Below, one piece after another: positions 45,608 to 54,896 of a stretch of 64,000 bases of DNA. Every line of letters starts with the position of its first letter. Position 1 is the first letter of the stretch. Where the stretch lies: the NCBI RefSeq assembly GCF_001463885.1, contig NZ_BBWQ01000011.1:62001-126000 (forward strand), given 5' to 3'. A program made the translations under genes and the position numbers. This stretch comes from Aureimonas altamirensis (GTDB taxonomy: Bacteria > Pseudomonadota > Alphaproteobacteria > Rhizobiales > Rhizobiaceae). Under the pieces are notes generated by a model. The model saw only the letters and a list, made by a program, of their open reading frames with translations. It had not been told where the DNA came from and made no database searches.

Positions 45608-48448
45608 ATGGCCGACTCCAAGAAACCCTCCCCGCGTCGCTCGCCGACGCTCGACTTTTCGGACGCATCCGAGCCGCTGAACAAGCCCGGCGGCATGCGC
45701 GAGGCGCCGCAGCCAAACTGGGATGCCACCCCCTACCAGGGGGCGGTGTCCGGCTGGGCGGATGCCATCGCCGAGCAGTTGGAGGAGACGGCGGAGAAAG
45801 CCGCCGACACATCCGGCGAAAAGCCGGCCAAGGCCGGCTCGAAGGGCGGCAAGGGCAAAAAGAGCGACGGCAAGGCCAGTTCCGGGCGCACGGCGCGCGG
45901 TACGTCCATGGGCGGCACGGCGGACCCCAAGGCGCGCGCGCGCGCCGGGCTCAACCCCGTGGCCGGCATGGATATCAGCCTGGAGGACGCCGCCGCCCTG
46001 CCGGAGAGCGGCGTCACCGCCACGGTGGAGGCGCTGACGCGCCTGATCTCCGAGGGCAACCCGCTGTTGAAGAACGGCGAGATCTGGGTGCCGCACCGGC
46101 CGCATCGGCCAGAAAAATCGGAGGGTGGGCACAATTTCCGCATCGCCTCCGACTACACGCCGAAGGGCGACCAGCCGCAGGCCATCGAGGATCTCGTATC
46201 GGGCATTTCCGATACGGAGCAGACACAGGTTCTGCTGGGCGTGACGGGCTCCGGCAAGACCTTCACCGTTGCCAACGTCATCGAGCGCACGCAGCGGCCG
46301 GCGCTCATCCTTGCGCCGAACAAGACGCTGGCGGCGCAACTCTACGGCGAGTTCAAGAACTTCTTTCCGGACAACGCCGTCGAGTATTTCGTTTCCTATT
46401 ACGACTACTATCAGCCGGAAGCCTATGTGCCCCGGTCGGACACCTATATCGAGAAGGAAAGCTCCATCAACGAGCAGATCGACCGGATGCGCCACGCGGC
46501 CACCCGGGCGCTTCTGGAGCGGGACGACGTCATCATCGTCGCGTCCGTCTCGTGCATCTACGGTATCGGCTCGGTCGAGACCTATACCGCCATGACCTTC
46601 CAGATGACGGTGGGCGACCGGCTCGACCAGCGCCAGCTTCTGGCCGATCTCGTTGCCCAGCAGTACAAGCGCCGCGACATGGACTTCCAGCGCGGCTCGT
46701 TCCGGGTGCGGGGCGACACGATCGAGATCTTCCCCGCCCACTTGGAGGATCGCGCCTGGCGTATCTCGCTGTTCGGGGACGAGATCGAGAGCATCGCCGA
46801 GTTCGATCCGCTGACGGGCAGCAAGACCGACGATTTGAAAAGCGTGAAGATCTACGCCAACTCGCACTATGTGACGCCGCGCCCGACGCTGCAGCAGGCG
46901 GTCAAGTCGATCAAGGAAGAGTTGCGCCATCGGCTGGTGGAGTTGAACCGCGCCGGCCGGTTGCTGGAGGCGCAGCGGCTGGAGCAGCGCGTCAACTACG
47001 ATATCGAGATGATCGAGGCGACGGGGTCGTGCAACGGCATCGAGAACTACTCGCGCTATTTGACGGGGCGCCAGCCCGGCCATCCGCCGCCGACGCTGTT
47101 CGAGTACCTGCCGGACAATGCCCTCGTCTTCATCGACGAAAGCCATGTCACCGTGCCGCAGATCGGCGCGATGTACCGTGGCGACTTCCGCCGCAAGGCG
47201 ACGCTGGCCGAGTACGGCTTCCGCCTGCCATCCTGCATGGACAACCGGCCACTCCGTTTCGAGGAGTGGAATGCCATGCGCCCACAGACCGTGGCGGTGT
47301 CGGCAACCCCGAGCGCATGGGAACTGGAGCAATCGGGTGGCGTCTTCGCCGAACAGGTGATCCGCCCCACCGGCCTGACCGACCCGCCGGTGGAAATCCG
47401 CCCGGCGCGCAGCCAGGTGGACGATCTGATCGGCGAAATCCGCGAGACGGTGGGTAACGGCTACCGCGTTCTCTGCACCGTGCTGACGAAGCGCATGGCC
47501 GAGGACCTTACGGAATATCTGCACGAGCAGGGAATCCGCGTCCGCTACATGCATTCGGATATCGACACGCTGGAGCGGATCGAGATCATCCGCGATCTGC
47601 GGCTTGGCACCTTCGACGTGCTGGTCGGCATCAATCTGCTGCGTGAGGGGCTGGACATCCCGGAATGCGGATTGGTCGCCATCCTGGACGCCGACAAGGA
47701 AGGTTTCCTGCGGTCCGAGACGTCGCTGATCCAGACCATTGGCCGCGCCGCGCGCAATGTTGACGGCCGGGTGATCCTGTATGCCGACAGGATGACCGGC
47801 TCCATGGAGCGCGCCATCGCGGAAACGGACCGCCGCCGCGAGAAGCAGGAAGCCTACAACAAGGCCAACGGCATCACGCCCGAAAGCGTCAAGGCGAAGA
47901 TCGCCGATATCCTCGATTCCTATTACGAAAAAGACCACGTGCGGGTGGATACCGGGCCGAACGCCCGGGAAGGCGCCCTGGTCGGCTCCAACCTCAAGAG
48001 CCATCTGGAGCATCTGGAAAAGGAGATGCGGGACTCGGCGGCCGATCTCGACTTCGAACGGGCGGCGCGGCTGCGCGACGAAATCAAGCGCCTTCAGGCA
48101 ACCGAGCTGGCCATCGCGGACGACCCGCTGGCGCGCGATATATCGGACGCCGAAGGCGGCAAGCGGCGCGGCAGATCGAAGGCGCCGGCCAACCCGCGCT
48201 TCGGCCCACGCGGAGAACCGCTGGCGCCGCGCGGCGAAGCCGGCGGATCGCTGTTCCGCAAGAATACGCTGGATGAGATGACTGTCGGCCGGACCGAAAA
48301 GCCGGTCGGTGGCGCGGCGCCGGCAAAGCCGGAGGGCGATGCGCGTCCGATCCGCCGGGAGCGGATCGGTGTGGGCTCCTATGAGGACCCGGGCGACGAG
48401 AAGCGGCGCAAGCGCCGCCCCGGCAAGACAGGCCGACCGGGGCAGTAG
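45608..48448 (+). CDS. uvrB: Excinuclease ABC subunit UvrB
   Basis: A 946-residue UvrB, the damage-verifying helicase of nucleotide excision repair. The conserved core begins near residue 175 ([16 protein letters not shown]). Walker A is [10 protein letters not shown], the DNA-clamping beta hairpin is in [20 protein letters not shown], motif II is VFIDESHVT, and a C-terminal UVR domain ([20 protein letters not shown]) contacts UvrA/UvrC. The Lys- and Gly-rich N-terminal extension and a basic C-terminal tail make it much longer than the enterobacterial protein of about 670 residues. The ATG at 45608 is preferred; the frame is open to 45536. No LexA-type site was recognised upstream. Confidence 0.96.
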   Translation: MADSKKPSPRRSPTLDFSDASEPLNKPGGMREAPQPNWDATPYQGAVSGWADAIAEQLEETAEKAADTSGEKPAKAGSKGGKGKKSDGKASSGRTARGTSMGGTADPKARARAGLNPVAGMDISLEDAAALPESGVTATVEALTRLISEGNPLLKNGEIWVPHRPHRPEKSEGGHNFRIASDYTPKGDQPQAIEDLVSGISDTEQTQVLLGVTGSGKTFTVANVIERTQRPALILAPNKTLAAQLYGEFKNFFPDNAVEYFVSYYDYYQPEAYVPRSDTYIEKESSINEQIDRMRHAATRALLERDDVIIVASVSCIYGIGSVETYTAMTFQMTVGDRLDQRQLLADLVAQQYKRRDMDFQRGSFRVRGDTIEIFPAHLEDRAWRISLFGDEIESIAEFDPLTGSKTDDLKSVKIYANSHYVTPRPTLQQAVKSIKEELRHRLVELNRAGRLLEAQRLEQRVNYDIEMIEATGSCNGIENYSRYLTGRQPGHPPPTLFEYLPDNALVFIDESHVTVPQIGAMYRGDFRRKATLAEYGFRLPSCMDNRPLRFEEWNAMRPQTVAVSATPSAWELEQSGGVFAEQVIRPTGLTDPPVEIRPARSQVDDLIGEIRETVGNGYRVLCTVLTKRMAEDLTEYLHEQGIRVRYMHSDIDTLERIEIIRDLRLGTFDVLVGINLLREGLDIPECGLVAILDADKEGFLRSETSLIQTIGRAARNVDGRVILYADRMTGSMERAIAETDRRREKQEAYNKANGITPESVKAKIADILDSYYEKDHVRVDTGPNAREGALVGSNLKSHLEHLEKEMRDSAADLDFERAARLRDEIKRLQATELAIADDPLARDISDAEGGKRRGRSKAPANPRFGPRGEPLAPRGEAGGSLFRKNTLDEMTVGRTEKPVGGAAPAKPEGDARPIRRERIGVGSYEDPGDEKRRKRRPGKTGRPGQ

Positions 48449-48472
48449 GCAAAGCGGGCGTTCAGCGGCGGC

Positions 48473-48844
48473 CTAGTTGCCGGTCGCCGGCTGCGGATCG
48501 AGCGGTATGCCGAAGCCGGACTGGCCCGTTCCGGGCACCGACCCATCATTGGTCACGGCCGAGCCGGACAGGCTCGGAGCGGCCACGCCCTGCGCGCCGA
48601 TGCCGTTCTGCAGGCCGCCAGGCCCGGAAATGCCGGACGTGTCCGGCGCGGAAGAGCTGCCCATACCGACCCCGGGAAGCGCTCCCGTGCCCAGGACATT
48701 GTCCACCGGCGCGCTGCCGCCGACCGGCGTGCCCGTCTGCATCGAGGGCTCCATGTCCTGCTGCATGGCAGGCGCCTGTGCATGGGCAGCGCCCACCGAA
48801 GCGATAAACGTGGTGGCGAGGGCGGCGGCAATGAGGTGTCTCAT
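48473..48844 (-). CDS. Small exported Gly/Pro/Ser-rich protein
   Basis: A 123-residue protein with a clear signal peptide (MRHLIAAALATTFIASVGAA, cleavage after AHA or AQA at about residue 22-24). The mature part is low-complexity, rich in Gly, Ser, Pro and Thr, with no cysteine and little predicted structure. AAGGAG lies eight bases before the ATG at 48844. It converges on uvrB. I recognise no family; it is probably an unstructured periplasmic or surface-associated protein. Confidence 0.7.
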   Translation of the reverse strand: MRHLIAAALATTFIASVGAAHAQAPAMQQDMEPSMQTGTPVGGSAPVDNVLGTGALPGVGMGSSSAPDTSGISGPGGLQNGIGAQGVAAPSLSGSAVTNDGSVPGTGQSGFGIPLDPQPATGN

Positions 48845-49040
48845 CGTCCAAACTCCTTGACTTAACTCTTGTCGCGAACGTCTGCGTCCACGAAGGGATG
48901 CCCCCAATCTGGGACTCAAGAGCGTCGGGAAAAGGGTGAGACCCTCAATCGGCCCTCCGGCCGGCATTTCGACTTAGGATGTCATTCCTCCGCAAGCGCC
49001 GCACGGACCGGTTTGAAGATGCCCGGCAGCAGCGAACACA

Positions 49041-49128
49041 GGTGACAGGCGTCACCATTTGCAGATTAGTTCGCTTCACATACATTTGCGAAGCAGGTCC
49101 GCATCGACCACTGGACCTGCTACTTTTT
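49041..49128 (+). ncRNA. Candidate structured small RNA
   Basis: Three consecutive hairpins lie between two genes with no coding frame that looks real. They are GGTGAC-AGGC-GTCACC (49041-49056), TTCGC / GCGAA (49070-49092) and AGCAGGTCC / GGACCTGCT (49092-49121), followed by ACTTTTTG. The last has the form of an intrinsic terminator on the plus strand, yet no plus-strand gene lies between uvrB and it, so it may end an independent transcript. The 5' end and promoter are unclear. The alternative is termination of read-through from uvrB. Confidence 0.45.
49092..49128 (+). terminator. Intrinsic terminator-like hairpin
   Basis: A perfect nine-base stem AGCAGGTCC / GGACCTGCT with a twelve-base loop is followed after two bases by TTTTT. 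It precedes the cold-shock gene by 230 bases and would close either a small RNA or read-through from upstream. Confidence 0.6.
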
Positions 49129-49359
49129 GAGCAGTCATGCACAAAAGTTTTGCTTGCAAAGTCTTTGATTGGCATTCACAAAAGTGACGTTCGGGCAATT
49201 TTGCGAACACGGGTAATGGACGAATTGCGTATCGGGGGCGCATTCCCCGAGCGGCCCGCTTATGCGGCCTGCGATGTATCGGCTCCTTTTCCTCGCATCA
49301 AGACTTGCCTGCCATGCCCGCAAGGGCGACACGAATAGCCTTAGGAAAAGGGTTCCAGC

Positions 49360-49575
49360 ATGGCTCAGACCGGCACGGTCAAATTCTTCAACACCGAAAA
49401 AGGCTTCGGCTTCATCAAGCCCGACAATGGCGGTGCGGACATCTTCGTCCATATCTCCGCCGTTCAGGCTTCGGGCCTGTCCGGCCTCGTGGAGAACCAG
49501 AAGGTTTCCTACGACATGGAGCCGGACAAGCGCGGGAAAGGCCCCAAGGCCGTCAACCTGCAGGCCGACGACTGA
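49360..49575 (+). CDS. cspA: Cold-shock family protein (CspA-like)
   Basis: A 71-residue single cold-shock domain, an OB fold that binds single-stranded RNA or DNA and melts RNA structure. Both RNP motifs are intact: GFGFI (RNP1, in EKGFGFIKPDNGGADIFVH) and the following IFVHIS (RNP2). AGGAAAAGGG lies just upstream of the ATG. The gene is monocistronic with a long A/T-richer leader, a common sign of post-transcriptional temperature control, though which stress induces this copy is unknown. Confidence 0.96.
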   Translation: MAQTGTVKFFNTEKGFGFIKPDNGGADIFVHISAVQASGLSGLVENQKVSYDMEPDKRGKGPKAVNLQADD

Positions 49576-49620
49576 CACTCTTCGGATCGCGGCTCAGCGC
49601 GATGTCATGACAGGATCGGG

Positions 49621-49638
49621 CGGGTCCGCGACGACCCG
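49621..49638 (+). terminator. Hairpin after the cold-shock gene
   Basis: CGGGTC / GACCCG with a six-base loop lies 45 bases beyond the cold-shock stop codon. It has no T-run, so its role as a terminator is uncertain. Confidence 0.3.
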
Positions 49639-49694
49639 GCCGCTCCCGCAACTCACCCCTGATCATATCCTGGCTCCGCGGTTGGTACGGCCGA

Positions 49695-50339
49695 TCAGCG
49701 GATGAAGGGGTTCGTCAGCCTTTCCTGGCCCAGGCGCCCGCCGGGGCCATGCCCGCATATGAAGCCGACATCGTCGCCCAACGGCAGGATGCGTGTGCGG
49801 ATGGTATCGATAAGGGTCGCGTGGTCGCCACCGGGAAGGTCCGTGCGGCCGATCGAGCCGGCAAAGATCACATCTCCCGCATGCAGGAACCTGGCTTCCG
49901 GCTGAAAGAAGACGACGTGCCCCGGTGAATGGCCGGGTGCGTGGATAACTTCGAAGCGGTGCGGCCCGATGGCCAGCGCATCGCCATCCACCAGCCAGCG
50001 ATCCGGCGTCGCGTTGCGGTAACCGGCCCCGACCCCGAACATCGCCGCCTGATCCTCGATCCGCTGCATGAGGAATTCGTCGGCGCGATGCGGGCCGACG
50101 ATGTCGATACCCGCCAACCGCTCCTTCAGGTCCATCGCGCCGCCCGCATGGTCGATATGGCCATGCGTCAACCAGATCGCCTCGATGGCGACGCCGGCCT
50201 TTTCGATCGCCGCCACGATGTCATCCACATCGCCGCCCGGATCCACGACCACGCCGCGCTTTTCCTCCACGTCGAACAGGATGCAGCAATTCTGCTGGAA
50301 CGGCGTGACGGGGACGATCTCGGCCGCAAGTCTGGTCAT
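49695..50339 (-). CDS. MBL-fold metallo-hydrolase (glyoxalase II-like)
   Basis: A 214-residue metallo-beta-lactamase fold hydrolase. The metal motif is THGHIDHAGG, with further ligands in HAPGHSPGHVVF, the Asp in FAGSIGRTDLPGGDH and the final His in FICGHGPGGRLGQE. The pattern is that of the YcbL/glyoxalase II-like group that hydrolyses thioesters such as lactoylglutathione. It is cytosolic, with no signal peptide. It lies 135 bases downstream of ilvE on the same strand. Confidence 0.9.
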   Translation of the reverse strand: MTRLAAEIVPVTPFQQNCCILFDVEEKRGVVVDPGGDVDDIVAAIEKAGVAIEAIWLTHGHIDHAGGAMDLKERLAGIDIVGPHRADEFLMQRIEDQAAMFGVGAGYRNATPDRWLVDGDALAIGPHRFEVIHAPGHSPGHVVFFQPEARFLHAGDVIFAGSIGRTDLPGGDHATLIDTIRTRILPLGDDVGFICGHGPGGRLGQERLTNPFIR

Positions 50340-50474
50340 GTCGCATGGTCTCCGCGATACAGATGGTTCAGGACGGTGAACATGGAAACGGGGCGGCCAA
50401 CGGCCACCCCGCCTCCCGATCCGGCCTTTTCGCGCGCTGCAAACCAGACCCTGGCCTGCCTCGCAACCGCTGCC

Positions 50475-51362
50475 CTATTCGGCGGCGAGCCGCTTGGGCT
50501 GAACTTCGGCCATGTAGTCTTCCACAAGCTGACGGGTGATCGTGCCCGGGGTAAAGCGATAGGGCCCGATCTCCGCGACCGGCGTCACCTCGGCGGCAGT
50601 GCCGCACAGGAACGCCTCGCTGAAACCTTCCAGCTCTTCCGGCTGGATCGCCCGCACCTGAACCTCGAGCCCGCGGCGCTTGGCAAGATCGATGACCGTG
50701 CGGCGCGTGATCCCGTCCAGGAAGCAATCCGGCGTCGGCGTGTGCACCACGCCGTCCTTGACGAAGAAGATGTTGGCGCCGGTCGCCTCGGCGACCTGCC
50801 CCCGCCAGTCCAGCATGAGGGCATCGGCATAGCCCTTGGCCTCGGCCGCATGCTTGGAGATGGTGCAGATCATGTACAGGCCGGCCGCCTTGGACTTGGA
50901 CGGCGCGGTGCGCGGATCGGGCCGCCGATACTCTGCGATGTCGAGCCGGATGCCCTTCATGCGCTGCTCGGGGTCGAAGTAGCTCGGCCACTGCCAGATC
51001 GAGATGGCGAGGTTGATACGGTTCTTCTGGGCGGCAACGCCCATCGATTCCGACCCACGCCAGGCGATGGGGCGCACATAGGCGTCGCTGAAGCCCTGGC
51101 GCCGCAGAAGCTCGTTGCAGGCCGCGTCGATCTCGTCCGCGCCATAGGGCACGGTGAAGCCGAGGATTCGGCCGGACTCGATCAGCCGCTCCGTATGCTC
51201 GCGCAGCTTGAAGATTTCGCCGCCATAGGCGCGCTCGCCCTCGAATACGGCGCTGGCATAGTGCAGGCCATGCGTCAGTACGTGGACCTTGGCATCCTTC
51301 CAGTCGACGAATTCGCCATTGAACCAGATCTGTCCGTCCATTTGATCGAATGGAACGCTCAT
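50475..51362 (-). CDS. ilvE: Branched-chain amino acid aminotransferase
   Basis: A 295-residue class IV PLP-dependent aminotransferase, the last step of leucine, isoleucine and valine synthesis. Typical segments are HVLTHGLHYASAVFEGERAY, AYVRPIAWRG, SKAAGLYMICTISK (PLP Lys region), WRGQVAEATGANIFFV and FLCGTAAEVTPV. The ATG at 51362 follows GAGGGGAGAA. It is divergent from the MarR/OmpR/kinase genes, an arrangement seen in related alphaproteobacteria. Confidence 0.95.
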   Translation of the reverse strand: MSVPFDQMDGQIWFNGEFVDWKDAKVHVLTHGLHYASAVFEGERAYGGEIFKLREHTERLIESGRILGFTVPYGADEIDAACNELLRRQGFSDAYVRPIAWRGSESMGVAAQKNRINLAISIWQWPSYFDPEQRMKGIRLDIAEYRRPDPRTAPSKSKAAGLYMICTISKHAAEAKGYADALMLDWRGQVAEATGANIFFVKDGVVHTPTPDCFLDGITRRTVIDLAKRRGLEVQVRAIQPEELEGFSEAFLCGTAAEVTPVAEIGPYRFTPGTITRQLVEDYMAEVQPKRLAAE

Positions 51363-51554
51363 TTTTCTCCCCTCGCCCTGCGGGCGGCCTTTCCTGTCCA
51401 TTGCATTGTCTGGCAAAGAGGATATCCGGTTTGCCGCTTGGCAATGCGCCACATCATAGCAGCCGCGGAACGGCGGCTCATGCCTCCCGGGGACTTGTCC
51501 CCGGGCCGACCTTATCGGGGTTCGACCGGCATGACGAGTGTTTCCACGTTGCGG

Positions 51555-51587
51555 TGTTGCGTGTAACAATAACGTCAGGATACGTCA
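51555..51587. promoter_or_regulatory. Candidate operators in the ilvE-marR divergent region
   Basis: A dyad TGTT-GCGTGT-AACA (51555-51568) is followed by ACGTCA at 51572-51577 and again at 51582-51587, exactly ten bases apart. Direct repeats with helical-turn spacing suit OmpR-type response regulators, and a dyad suits MarR dimers; both regulator types are encoded immediately downstream. Confidence 0.4.
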
Positions 51588-51618
51588 ACAATGCTGACCT
51601 ATTTTTGCGGATTTTACC

Positions 51619-52155
51619 TTGCTTGACCTGACGGACCCTCCTGCCGACCCGACCGATATCGAGCGGGAAGCGCTGCCCACGACCGGCTCGGTCGACTTTC
51701 GGCTCATCGAGCTGTTCTTCTTCGCCTATCGCGAATTCACCGCCGATGCCGACGAGCTTCTGGCGCAATACGGCTTCGGGCGGGCGCATCATCGCATCCT
51801 GCATTTCGTGAACCGCGCCCCAGGCATGACCATCGCCGAAATCCTGGACCTTCTGCAGATCACCAAGCAGTCGCTGTCGCGGGTCTTGCGCCAGCTCGTG
51901 GAGGAGGGTTTCATCGCCATCCTGCCCGGCGACGACGACCGCCGCCAGCGGCTCCTGTTTCCGACGGCGCGCGGCCGCGAGCTGACACTGGAACTGTCGC
52001 GGGCGCAGGCGCGGCGCATTGACCTGGCCATGGCCGGCACCGGACAGCGCCATTCCGATTCCATCCACCGTTTCCTGCGGCTGATGGGGCAGGACGGGGA
52101 AGCGACGCGCGAATGGTTTGCCCGGCAGGGCATTGTGGAGGATGAACGTCGATGA
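51619..52155 (+). CDS. MarR family transcriptional regulator (PetP-like)
   Basis: A 178-residue winged-helix regulator. The DNA-binding core has GRAHHRILHFVNRAPGMTIAEI, ITKQSLSRVLRQLVEEGF and a wing with GDDDRRQRLLFPTARG. The frame starts with TTG at 51619, and no alternative start in frame is convincing. Its stop overlaps the start of the response regulator gene (ATGA). The pairing of a MarR protein with an OmpR-type regulator resembles petP-petR of Rhodobacter; the targets here are unknown. Confidence 0.87.
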   Translation: MLDLTDPPADPTDIEREALPTTGSVDFRLIELFFFAYREFTADADELLAQYGFGRAHHRILHFVNRAPGMTIAEILDLLQITKQSLSRVLRQLVEEGFIAILPGDDDRRQRLLFPTARGRELTLELSRAQARRIDLAMAGTGQRHSDSIHRFLRLMGQDGEATREWFARQGIVEDERR

Positions 52156-52877
52156 GCCATGTCCAGCCCGCCGCTGCGGTCGACGGCCGCAAGCCCGACG
52201 ACGATGCCCCGCATATCCTGGTCATCGACGACGACAGGCGCATTCGCGGCCTTCTGTCGCGATTCCTGTCCGAGCACGGGTTCCGGGTCTCGGTGGCCGC
52301 GGACGCCGCAGAGGCCCGGCGCATCCTGGGCGGGCTCGATTTCGACCTTCTGGTGGTGGACGTGATGATGCCCGGGGAAAGCGGGCTCGATCTCGTCCGC
52401 AGCTTTTCGGCGACGCGCGAAACCCCCATCCTGATGCTGACGGCACTGTCCGAGACGGAAGAGCGGATCAACGGGCTGGAGGCCGGCGCGGACGACTACC
52501 TGCCGAAGCCCTTCGACCCGCGCGAGCTTCTGCTGCGCGTCAACAACATCCTGCGCCGGGGAGCGCCTCCCCAGATCCACAAAGTGGAGAACGTGCGCTT
52601 CGGGCCCTTCACCTTCTCCCTGTCGCGGCGCGAGTTGAAGCGCGGCGCCGACCTGATCCGGCTGACCGACCGGGAGCAGGAAATCATGGCCCAGTTTGCC
52701 GCCAATGCCGGTGAAACCGTCCAGCGCCACGAATTGCTGGGCGGCGAGGGCGAAGTGGGCGAGCGCACCGTCGACGTGCAGATCAACAGGCTGCGGCGCA
52801 AGATCGAAAGCGATCCGGCCAATCCGCTCTGGCTGCAGACCGTGCGCGGCATCGGCTACCGGCTGAACGTCGATTGA
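52152..52877 (+). CDS. OmpR/PhoB-family response regulator (PetR-like)
   Basis: A 241-residue two-component regulator. The receiver (about residues 18-135) has the acidic pocket VIDDDRR, the phosphoacceptor Asp in VVDVMMPG, the Thr in LMLTAL and the Lys in LPKPFD. The C-terminal winged helix (about 145-240) ends with ERTVDVQINRLRRKIE and the hairpin TVRGIGYRL. It is coupled to the MarR gene upstream and to the kinase downstream by four-base overlaps. Confidence 0.94.
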   Translation: MSHVQPAAAVDGRKPDDDAPHILVIDDDRRIRGLLSRFLSEHGFRVSVAADAAEARRILGGLDFDLLVVDVMMPGESGLDLVRSFSATRETPILMLTALSETEERINGLEAGADDYLPKPFDPRELLLRVNNILRRGAPPQIHKVENVRFGPFTFSLSRRELKRGADLIRLTDREQEIMAQFAANAGETVQRHELLGGEGEVGERTVDVQINRLRRKIESDPANPLWLQTVRGIGYRLNVD

Positions 52878-54313
52878 ACCTGCGCCCCTTCCCGGCGCTC
52901 AAGCGCCTTCTGCCGACCGGGCGCGCGTCATCATCCACCCGCTGGCGCATGCCGCGCCGGCCGCGATGGCTGCCGCGCCTGCGCGACCTGCCGGGAATGC
53001 GATGGCTGTCGCGGCGCACGCCGAAGGGTCTTTACGCCCGGTCGCTGATCATCATCATCGCGCCCATGGTCCTGTTGCAGGCGGTGGTTGCCTCCGTCTT
53101 CATGGAGCGTCACTGGGCGACGGTCACACAAAGGCTGTCCGCAGCGGTGGTGCAGGACATCGCGGCCGTCATCGATGTCATTGAAACCTTCCCGCAGGAT
53201 CCCGATTTCACCGAGATCACCCGCATCGCGCGCGACAGTCTGGATCTCAACATCCTGGTGCTGCCGCCGGAGCCCCTGCCCGCCCCGGCGCCCAAGCCCT
53301 TCTTCAACATTCTGGACGGCGTCCTGTCGGAAGAGATCACCGCGCAGATCGGCCGGCCCTTCTGGATCGACACTGTGGGCGATTCCCGCCTTGTCGAAAT
53401 CCGCATCCAGCTGGACAATCACATGCTGCGCGTCTTTGCGCGGCGCAACTCGGCCTATGCGTCCAACACCCATATCTTCATCGTCTGGATGGTCGGCACC
53501 TCTTTGGTGCTGATCCTGATCGCGGTTCTGTTCCTGCGGAACCAGATCCGGCCCATCCAGCAGCTTGCATCGGCCGCCGAAGGCTTTGGCCGCGGGCAGC
53601 CGCTGCCGCCGGATTTCCGGCTGCGGGGTGCCCAGGAGGTGCGCAAGGCGGCGCTTGCCTTCATCCAGATGCGCGACCGCATCGAACGGCAGATCGAGCA
53701 GCGCACCCAGATGCTGAACGGCGTCAGCCACGACCTTCGCACCGTGCTTACACGGTTCCGCCTGCAGCTCACCTTCTTTGCCGATGGCGAGGACCGCCGC
53801 GAGCTGGAGCGCGACGTAGACGAGATGCAGCGCATGCTGGAAGGTTATCTTGCCTTCGCGCGCGGCGAAGCCGGCGAGGAAGTCGGCGTCCTCGATCTGG
53901 AATCGATCCTCGCCCGCTTCGAGACGGAAGCCGCGATGAAGGGCAAGAGCCTGATCGCCACCATCGAGGGCGACCCGACGATCCTGGTGCGGCCGGACAG
54001 TTTCACGCGGGCCATCGGCAATCTGGTCGCCAATGCGTTGCGCCATGCCGGCCATGTCGAGGTGACGGCCCGGCACGAGGGCCGATGGCTGACGGTCACG
54101 GTTGAGGACGACGGACCGGGTATCGCACCGGACGACCGCGAGGAAGCCTTCAAACCCTTCGTCCGCCTGGACACCGCGCGCAACATCGACGATGGCGGAA
54201 CGGGGCTTGGCCTGGCCATCGCACGCGATATCGCCCGCAGCCATGGCGGCGACATCCTCCTGTCGGAGTCGGCGCTCGGCGGCCTGCGCGCCATGATCCG
54301 GATACCCGCATAG
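52874..54313 (+). CDS. EnvZ-like membrane sensor histidine kinase
   Basis: A 479-residue kinase with two membrane segments (about residues 55-75 and 200-222) enclosing a periplasmic sensor, followed by HAMP. The phosphoacceptor box SHDLRTVLTRFRLQL carries Val where many kinases have Pro. The ATPase has NLVANALRHAG, DDGPGIAPDD and GGTGLGLAIARDIARSHGG. It begins with TTG in an overlap with the regulator stop (TTGA) and is the obvious partner of that regulator. The signal is unknown. Confidence 0.93.
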   Translation: MNLRPFPALKRLLPTGRASSSTRWRMPRRPRWLPRLRDLPGMRWLSRRTPKGLYARSLIIIIAPMVLLQAVVASVFMERHWATVTQRLSAAVVQDIAAVIDVIETFPQDPDFTEITRIARDSLDLNILVLPPEPLPAPAPKPFFNILDGVLSEEITAQIGRPFWIDTVGDSRLVEIRIQLDNHMLRVFARRNSAYASNTHIFIVWMVGTSLVLILIAVLFLRNQIRPIQQLASAAEGFGRGQPLPPDFRLRGAQEVRKAALAFIQMRDRIERQIEQRTQMLNGVSHDLRTVLTRFRLQLTFFADGEDRRELERDVDEMQRMLEGYLAFARGEAGEEVGVLDLESILARFETEAAMKGKSLIATIEGDPTILVRPDSFTRAIGNLVANALRHAGHVEVTARHEGRWLTVTVEDDGPGIAPDDREEAFKPFVRLDTARNIDDGGTGLGLAIARDIARSHGGDILLSESALGGLRAMIRIPA

Positions 54314-54379
54314 ACGCTGTTTGCAGTCAAAGTGGATTTATGCAATCAGGTTTTCCCAAGGGACATTCCGGGGACCATC

Positions 54380-54892
54380 ATGGCGGCACGCGCCATCGCC
54401 AACGAGCTTCTGGCCGATTACCTGACGCACTGGCACAGCCTGGCCAGCCGGCTGCAGCGCCGTGTCGGCAGCCGGGACCTTGCCGAAGACGCCATGCAGG
54501 AAACCTATATCCGGCTGTGCGACATGGGTGGCGCCGCCGTGCAGGACCGGCAGGCGATGATCCTGCGCATCGCCGCCAACATCGCCATCGACCTCGTCCG
54601 GCGCGAGCGGCGCCACACCGACAGGACGATTTCGGACGATGAAGCGCTCAACGCCGTGGCGGACATGGCGCCTTCGGCCGAAACATGCCTGATCGACAGG
54701 CAATCGCTGGAAGCGCTGGCGCGCGCGCTGGCCGCCCTGCCCCCCAAACCGCGCACGGCGCTGCTGCTGGCCCGCTGCCATGGCTGGACGCATGCCCGCA
54801 TTGCCGCGCGCCTCGGCGTATCGGAAAGCATGGTGGCCAAGTATCTGGTGCAGGCGCTCTGCCGCTGCCGTGATGCCTGCGACAGGGTGTGA
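54380..54892 (+). CDS. fecI: FecI-type ECF sigma factor
   Basis: A 170-residue extracytoplasmic-function sigma factor. Region 2 has SRDLAEDAMQETYIRL and AANIAIDLVRRERRH; region 4 has LPPKPRTALLLARCHGWTHA, then the helix-turn-helix ARLGVSESMVAKYLVQAL, typical of the FecI group. The ATG at 54380 follows GGGGA; the frame is open 48 bases upstream. It is followed by fecR and a receptor with an STN domain, the standard cell-surface signalling trio for siderophore-induced receptor expression. Confidence 0.93.
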   Translation: MAARAIANELLADYLTHWHSLASRLQRRVGSRDLAEDAMQETYIRLCDMGGAAVQDRQAMILRIAANIAIDLVRRERRHTDRTISDDEALNAVADMAPSAETCLIDRQSLEALARALAALPPKPRTALLLARCHGWTHARIAARLGVSESMVAKYLVQALCRCRDACDRV

Positions 54893-54896
54893 CCGC

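Larger units (their letters stand above)
48845..49359. other. Intergenic region between the exported protein and the cold-shock gene
   Basis: These 515 bases carry no convincing protein gene. They hold the promoter region of the minus-strand exported protein, the candidate small RNA at 49041-49128, and an A/T-richer stretch (49129-49220) that probably contains the cold-shock promoter. That leaves a leader of up to 200 bases before the csp start, as is usual for cold-shock mRNAs. Confidence 0.55.

Noticed and set aside
45509-48013. 834-codon antisense frame in uvrB
   Set aside because: It is fully explained as a shadow of uvrB, which carries every helicase motif.
48979-49338. 119-codon plus-strand frame upstream of the cold-shock gene
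   Set aside because: No ribosome-binding site and no family-like sequence; the region is better explained by hairpins and a leader.
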